NCBI GenBank assembly: GCA_031549115.1
Contig: JAVBQJ010000023.1
Location: 1 to 64,000 of the forward strand
DNA length: 64,000 nucleotides
From: JAVBQJ01 sp031549115
GTDB lineage: Bacteria > Verrucomicrobiota > Lentisphaeria > Victivallales > Victivallaceae
Direction: 5' to 3'
Shown: positions 59,584-64,000 of the stretch, piece by piece
How positions within the stretch are numbered: position 1 is the first letter of the stretch
Layout: the number at the start of each line of letters is the position of its first letter
The notes under the pieces: model-generated
What the model was told of the DNA's origin: nothing
What the model saw: only the letters and a program-made list of their open reading frames with translations
Databases searched by the model: none
Translations under genes and position numbers: made by a program

Positions 59584-60321
59584 TTACAGGTTCGGATTTG
59601 CCGTCAGTTCGAGAGTATACCAGTTTTTGGTGTCGTTCCAGATGTCGAATCCGGCGGTAGAGGAGTTCCACAGCACCGCTCCGGCGTCGACGCTGCCGTC
59701 GCCTTTCAGCGAATTCATGCTCCGGGAGTGCGCCGCATAACGCGGCATGTTGATGCCGGAGTAAAAGAACATCTTCGTGTAATATTCACGGTCCGCAATC
59801 GTATCGAACGCGCCTTCGGCATAGGCCCAGTTGTCCCCGGAAATCAGCGTCCGGCTCGGATTCGTCAACTGCGAAGCCTTGTACAGCCGCTCCGCCTGCG
59901 TCGCAATCGGGCTGTCGCCGATGTGGCCGTTGTAGCCGTAGGACAGCGCCACCCGGTCGATCTGGGTGATGATCGTCGGCGATCCATCAGAAGGACACAT
60001 CAGCAGCTTATTTTTGTAATCCACAGTGGGATTGGTCTTGTCACTGCTCAGGAAGCCGTCGCTGACCAGGGTATTGGCCCAGAAGCCGCCCCACTTGCCG
60101 TTGTCCACCGCCATCGTCCAGCCGTAGTAGTTGAGCATATAATCGTTGCACTCGGTCGAATACAGCGCGCAGCCGAGGCCGATGGTCTTGAGATTGTTTT
60201 TGCAGTAAGTCGCCTGCGCCGCCGCCCGCGCTTTGCTCAACGCCGGCAGCAGCATGCTGGCCAAAATCGCGATGATCGCAATCACCACCAACAGCTCAAT
60301 CAATGTGAAATTTCTTTTCAT
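59584..60321 (-). CDS. prepilin-type H-X9-DG pseudopilin, locus D
   Basis: A 245-residue pseudopilin with leader [16 protein letters not shown], mature Glu5, Asn at -1, and [20 protein letters not shown] after the helix. The signature is H-X9-DG ([14 protein letters not shown]). The ATG at 60321 has AGGG upstream; a longer frame to 60399 would bury the leader behind 26 unrelated residues. It is the first gene of locus D, under a strong promoter and divergent from an AraC regulator. Confidence 0.92.
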   Translation of the reverse strand: MKRNFTLIELLVVIAIIAILASMLLPALSKARAAAQATYCKNNLKTIGLGCALYSTECNDYMLNYYGWTMAVDNGKWGGFWANTLVSDGFLSSDKTNPTVDYKNKLLMCPSDGSPTIITQIDRVALSYGYNGHIGDSPIATQAERLYKASQLTNPSRTLISGDNWAYAEGAFDTIADREYYTKMFFYSGINMPRYAAHSRSMNSLKGDGSVDAGAVLWNSSTAGFDIWNDTKNWYTLELTANPNL

Positions 60322-60370
60322 CCCTGATCCCTTTCCGTAATTTACTTTGAAAGTTCGGCTTCTGCTTAAA

Positions 60371-60399
60371 AGTATACTGCGAAACGAAGCAAAAGTCAA
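60371..60399 (-). promoter_or_regulatory. promoter of locus D
   Basis: On the minus strand, TTGACT (60394-60399), a 17-base spacer and TATACT (60371-60376), about 50 nt before the pseudopilin start. Confidence 0.7.
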
Positions 60400-60509
60400 T
60401 TGTCAAAAACTATTATTTTTTATCACAAAAAGATGCAATGCAGAAAAAACCGATACAACCGCAGCCGGATATGCCGAAAGTCGGATCATGCCATTTCCTA
60501 TTTTCACAT

Positions 60510-60538
60510 TTGACGAACGAAAAATCCGGTGTTATAGT
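60510..60538 (+). promoter_or_regulatory. promoter of AraC regulator
   Basis: TTGACG (60510-60515), a 17-base spacer and TATAGT (60533-60538), about 30 nt before the ATG. The 245-bp gap between the two divergent genes otherwise holds only AT-rich sequence. Confidence 0.65.
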
Positions 60539-60567
60539 ATTTTAGAACGACAACCCGGAGTCCATCC

Positions 60568-61386
60568 ATGAATCTGCCGCAAGTATCCTTTCTCGGGACC
60601 TGTTACTACAAATCCGACGGCATCTGCCCGATCATTCCCAATGTGGTGCCGGACGACACCTTTTATATCGAGGTATTGACCAGCGGAAACATTATTTTCC
60701 CGGTAAACGGCGTCCGGCGGCAACTCGGGCGGGGAACCATTTTCTGGCACGAAGGCGGCGAAAAAAGCATCTGGGAACTCGGCGATGCCGGGCGCTACAG
60801 CGCTTTCGTGCTGCGGGGGAGCTATCACGGCGATTCGCCCCGCCGGCCGGCCCGGGTCAGCAGCTGGCTCGACCCCCAGGAGCTCGACCACTTCGCCTCG
60901 GTAGCGATGCGCGACGCCTTCGACGACGACATCGACAAGGATATTCTCGCGCCGTATCTGTTCATGCGTTTTTATTACGAAGCCTACCGCGGACTCGACG
61001 TCCCCCATGAAGCCGGCTGGCCGGTGGCGTTGGAGCGGGCGTTGTCGCTGCTCCAAAGCGCCGACCTGAAAGCGATCTCCGTCACCCAGTTGGCAAACTA
61101 TGCGCAGATCAGCGAATCGCATCTGTTTTTATTGTTTCGAACCCACCTGAACACCAGCCCGCACCAGTATCTGCTCGACTACCGGCTCAAGCGCGCCAAA
61201 ATTCTGCTCGCCGCCAGCAACCATCCGATCAAGGAAATCGCGCTCGACTGCGGATTCACCAGCGTTGAATCCTTCTACCGGGCCTTTCGCGCCCGGGTGC
61301 GTCAATCCCCCGCCATCTACCGCCGCAGTCACACCGCCATGACCCGGAGCGACCTGATCCAAAACCGCATCGACACGCTGGAATAG
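60568..61386 (+). CDS. AraC-family transcriptional regulator
   Basis: A 272-residue regulator. An N-terminal cupin-like sensing domain (YIEVLTSGNIIFPVNGVRRQ) precedes a linker and a C-terminal AraC double helix-turn-helix (VTQLANYAQISESHLFLLFR, YLLDYRLKRAKILLAASNH, IKEIALDCGFTSVESFYRAF). GGAG lies 8 nt before the ATG. It is divergent from locus D and most likely activates the pseudopilin-GH1-DUF4838 operon in response to a sugar. The ligand is unknown. Confidence 0.92.
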   Translation: MNLPQVSFLGTCYYKSDGICPIIPNVVPDDTFYIEVLTSGNIIFPVNGVRRQLGRGTIFWHEGGEKSIWELGDAGRYSAFVLRGSYHGDSPRRPARVSSWLDPQELDHFASVAMRDAFDDDIDKDILAPYLFMRFYYEAYRGLDVPHEAGWPVALERALSLLQSADLKAISVTQLANYAQISESHLFLLFRTHLNTSPHQYLLDYRLKRAKILLAASNHPIKEIALDCGFTSVESFYRAFRARVRQSPAIYRRSHTAMTRSDLIQNRIDTLE

Positions 61387-61400
61387 CCGGTAAGGCCGGT

Positions 61401-61889
61401 TCAATTCGCCGGAAAGATCGCGCCGAAATCGAACTCGCGGCGCAGGACCTCCATGACCTCCTGTTCGCGGCGGCGCATCCGGCGGCGCGGCGCGGACGCC
61501 AGATCGTCTTCGCCGGAGGCATGCAGCAGTCCGTGAACCAGATACAGCATCAGTTCGGAGGCATAATCGGAATCCGCGCGGACGGCGCCTTCGCGGGCGG
61601 CGACGTCGACGCAGATCAGGAGTTCCACCGCGACTTCGCCGGGAAAACAGGAATCCGGATCGTCGAGGTAGCTGAACGTGATCACATCGGTAGTGCCCTC
61701 GTGCCCGACCAGCTCCCGGTTGGCTTTCGCCATCGTCCGGTCGGTCACCCACAACACATTGAGCCCCCAGTCGCCTCCGGCATCCAGTCCGGCCAGTTCA
61801 GTTGCCCGTCGCGCCGCGCGAATCAGCCCGTCCCGCAGCGGATGCGGGTGGCGCGGGTTTCTCCAGGAATAAGTCACCTTCATCGTCAT
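61401..61889 (-). CDS. ybeY: rRNA maturation RNase YbeY
   Basis: A 162-residue zinc endoribonuclease for 16S rRNA 3'-end maturation and ribosome quality control. TTDVITFSY and LVHGLLHASGEDD are the family motifs. The metal site reads H-x3-H-x5-D, with Asp in place of the third His, a variant seen in some other phyla. Starts are possible at 61910, 61889 and 61883; I chose 61889 because AAGAG lies just upstream and the YbeY core begins nearby. The gene overlaps the end of the 7TM-HD gene by about 92 nt. It converges on the AraC gene. Confidence 0.85.
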   Translation of the reverse strand: MTMKVTYSWRNPRHPHPLRDGLIRAARRATELAGLDAGGDWGLNVLWVTDRTMAKANRELVGHEGTTDVITFSYLDDPDSCFPGEVAVELLICVDVAAREGAVRADSDYASELMLYLVHGLLHASGEDDLASAPRRRMRRREQEVMEVLRREFDFGAIFPAN

Positions 61890-64000
61890 TTTCACTCTTC
61901 TTGTAAGCAATCCTGCTGTGATACATGGTGGTCAGAGTCCAGATGAAACTCTCTTTGATCTTGGCCAGCTCGGCGACGGTAAGCTGCGCGTCGTCCAACT
62001 GGCCGTCACGCATCCGGTTCCGGAATATCTCGTCGACCACCGCCTCGATCTTCGACGCGGTCGGCTTTTCCAGCGAACGGCAATAGGCTTCGCAGGCGTC
62101 CGCGAGGCTGACGATCACAATCTCCCGGTCGTGCGGCAACGGGCCCGGATAACGGTAATCCTTTTCCACCGGCGGCCCCTCGTTCTGGCTGGTCCGCGCC
62201 AGGCGGTAGAAGTGCAACAGATCGGTGCCGTGATGCTGCCGGATCGCGTCCCGGACCACCCGGCACAGCTTGTACTTGAGCGCCATATCCAGGCCGTCTT
62301 TGACGTGGTTCATGATGATCATGCTGCTCATGCGCGGCGACAGGGCGGTATGCTGATTGGCGGTGTCGATGTTGTTTTCGGTGAAGTACTCCGGATTGAC
62401 GATCTTTCCGATGTCGTGGTACAGCGCCGCCGCCCGCGCTTTCAGCGGATTGGCATCGATGCACTTGGCGGCATTCTCCGCCAGGATCGCCACGTTCTGC
62501 GAATGCATCGAGGTCCCCGGCGCCCGCAAATGCAGCTCTTTAAGCAGCGGATGGTTGAAATCGCACAGCACCAAAAGCGACATGTTCGTGCTGACATTGA
62601 ACACCAGCTCAAAGATGAAAATCAACGGCAGCACCAGCATGGCCCCGGAAACAATGCTGACGCCGGCGACAATCACCGTCCGGAGAATTTCATCCGGGTG
62701 ATCGATCAGGATTTTGACGATATCGCCGTCCAGAAACCAGTACAGCGTCAGCAAGCCGAAGGTCCGCAAAAACAAACTGCGGTAGTTGGCCGAACGTCGC
62801 ACCGCCAACCCCGCGACCGCGCAGATCACCAGCGCCAGCACCGCCTGCTGAAACGGCATCCGCAGCATCTGCGCGGTAATGACCGCGACGAAAAAACCGC
62901 CGCTCATCGCCACTCGCAGCCCCATCACCACCGCCAGCAGCACCGAAGCCAGCAGCACCGGGACCACACTGAAAATCAACCGCGGCGAAATCCCGTATTC
63001 CGCGCTCGCCAACTGAAAAATCTGAATATAAACCGAGTTGATGACCAGCGAAATCAGCACGATCGAACTCAACAGAAACAACTGGCGGTTGCTGTTGATC
63101 ACATCCGGGTGCATGTGCCACAGATACAACGCGGAAAAGAGCACCAGAAACAGACAGAACGCCAAATCCCCCAGCAGCTCCAGATTGAAGTCCACCACCC
63201 GGACCTGGCTGTTGTAAAGCGTCTGATACTGCGCCAGGGAATTGCGGTCGTTTTCGCTCAGAAACGCATCGCCGGCGACAATCACCGCGTTGCGCTCCAC
63301 CCGCTTCAGAATCGGTTTGACGTTCGTGACCGCCTGCTTCTGCAGCTCCATGGTCTCCGTATCATCGACGAAGAGATCGCCGTCGCGCCCGAACAATCCG
63401 GCCAGCACACCGCTCAATGCCGTTTCCACCGCCGGAATCCCCTCACTTTCGCCCGGAACCGCCTTCAGGATATGCGCCGCCAACTCCCGTCCGGCTTCGG
63501 CCGGCGTCCGCAGCGTTTCCATGGTCCGGAGCCGGCGGCGCCCGCGCGGGTCCTCCACCCGCACCGGCGTCTCGGGCGCAAATGCCGACCGGGTGGCCTC
63601 AGCCACCAGACCGGAATTCAGAAGCAGTGAAACGTTGGCGGTAAACTCCTGAAACGCGGTCGGGTCGTGAATCAGTTTCCGGCATGCCTCCAACGCCTGG
63701 CGGCCGGAGCTCAAATCCACCCCGGCCAGCAGGGCGTCGTCATCCTCCCTGGCTGCCACCCGGACGAAAAAATCCTGAAAACGCTGGTTCAATTGCTCCA
63801 ACGCGGATTCCCGGACCTTCAGCACCACCGGTTCCCGGGCGGCCGCGGCCTCCTGCAGTTCCCGGGTGGCGGCGACATCCTCGTATTCGAAGTCAAAGGC
63901 GGCGAAGACCGTGCGCGGCGCATGCTCGTATTCGCCCCAGCTGAAGTCGATTTTACGATGCGCCGACAGCACCAGAAGCAACGAACAGGAGACCCACAGC
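61798..64000 (-). CDS. 7TM-HD cyclic-di-AMP phosphodiesterase-like protein (PgpH type), partial
   Basis: At least 733 residues; the gene runs off the right edge. The visible N-terminal part starts within a transmembrane helix, followed by an extracytoplasmic 7TMR-HDED-like domain (about 20-260). About seven helices follow (270-470). A cytoplasmic HD domain has the metal ligands in GTSMHSQNV, AALYHDIGKI and IRQHHGTDLLHF. PgpH of this architecture hydrolyses c-di-AMP. The C-terminal tail is acidic then Pro/Ala-rich and overlaps the ybeY start, a frequent pairing in bacteria. No start codon should be assigned here. Confidence 0.88.
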   Translation of the reverse strand, partial: LWVSCSLLLVLSAHRKIDFSWGEYEHAPRTVFAAFDFEYEDVAATRELQEAAAAREPVVLKVRESALEQLNQRFQDFFVRVAAREDDDALLAGVDLSSGRQALEACRKLIHDPTAFQEFTANVSLLLNSGLVAEATRSAFAPETPVRVEDPRGRRRLRTMETLRTPAEAGRELAAHILKAVPGESEGIPAVETALSGVLAGLFGRDGDLFVDDTETMELQKQAVTNVKPILKRVERNAVIVAGDAFLSENDRNSLAQYQTLYNSQVRVVDFNLELLGDLAFCLFLVLFSALYLWHMHPDVINSNRQLFLLSSIVLISLVINSVYIQIFQLASAEYGISPRLIFSVVPVLLASVLLAVVMGLRVAMSGGFFVAVITAQMLRMPFQQAVLALVICAVAGLAVRRSANYRSLFLRTFGLLTLYWFLDGDIVKILIDHPDEILRTVIVAGVSIVSGAMLVLPLIFIFELVFNVSTNMSLLVLCDFNHPLLKELHLRAPGTSMHSQNVAILAENAAKCIDANPLKARAAALYHDIGKIVNPEYFTENNIDTANQHTALSPRMSSMIIMNHVKDGLDMALKYKLCRVVRDAIRQHHGTDLLHFYRLARTSQNEGPPVEKDYRYPGPLPHDREIVIVSLADACEAYCRSLEKPTASKIEAVVDEIFRNRMRDGQLDDAQLTVAELAKIKESFIWTLTTMYHSRIAYKKSENDDEGDLFLEKPAPPASAAGRADSRGATGN

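Noticed and set aside
61401..61889. Asp replacing the third metal His in YbeY as evidence of a broken gene
   Set aside because: The H-x3-H-x5-D form is known from YbeY of other phyla, and the rest of the protein is intact.
1..64000. CRISPR arrays, tRNA or rRNA genes, insertion sequences, prophage
   Set aside because: No repeat-spacer pattern, no tRNA-like or rRNA-like sequence, no transposase or integrase was seen by reading both strands; short RNAs could still be missed.

Overview
The window is GC-rich bacterial chromosome, densely packed on both strands, and reads most like a member of the Lentisphaerota (Victivallales, Victivallis-like). The taxonomic call is an inference. It rests on four prepilin-type proteins with a near-identical [20 protein letters not shown] leader and an H-X9-DG signature, four secreted DUF4838 proteins, many glycoside hydrolases with private regulators, and PVC-type membrane genes. 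I see no rRNA, tRNA, CRISPR array, insertion sequence or phage gene.

Layout. 151-711: a four-helix-bundle protein. 716-6936 (-): glycan locus A, reading GntR/LacI-type regulator, pseudopilin, TIM-barrel hydrolase, DUF4838 protein, SGNH esterase. 7056-11317 (-): alkaline phosphatase, an archaeal-looking family-B DNA polymerase, a proline-rich secreted protein and a lipoprotein. 11454-14342: recN, divergent lepB and an NTF2-like protein. 14329-18621 (-): a secreted alpha/beta hydrolase, a repeat-rich gap, then argB-aroK-aroC. 18698-24727: a YdbH/AsmA-like giant diverging from a lipoprotein-yicC-membrane protein-MFS operon. 24862-30609 (+): two GYF_2 membrane proteins, a small protein and a 1243-residue AsmA-like protein.

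30728-34891 (+): glycan locus B (GntR-type regulator, pseudopilin, DUF4838), convergent with a GH3 beta-glucosidase. 37656-43729 (+): a tightly coupled four-gene operon of a SpeD-like decarboxylase, a propeller/Cache-like sensor fused to an MFS domain, a formyltransferase and a HAMP-SpoIIE phosphatase. I found no described system with this composition. 43737-53373 (-): glycan locus C (LacI regulator, pseudopilin, DUF6067-like/CBM9, GH78, GH2). 53634-60321 (-): glycan locus D (pseudopilin, GH1, two DUF4838 proteins) with a divergent AraC regulator. 61401-64000 (-): ybeY and a 7TM-HD phosphodiesterase cut by the right edge.

Two themes stand out. First, the glycan loci follow one plan: a dedicated regulator, then one H-X9-DG pseudopilin, then hydrolases and DUF4838 proteins. 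This suggests a cell-surface glycan system built on pseudopilins rather than SusC/SusD. Second, the SpeD/sensor-MFS/formyltransferase/SpoIIE operon looks like an uncharacterised metabolite-sensing or modification module. Recognisable sigma70-type promoters precede most operons, several with inverted repeats that may be operators.
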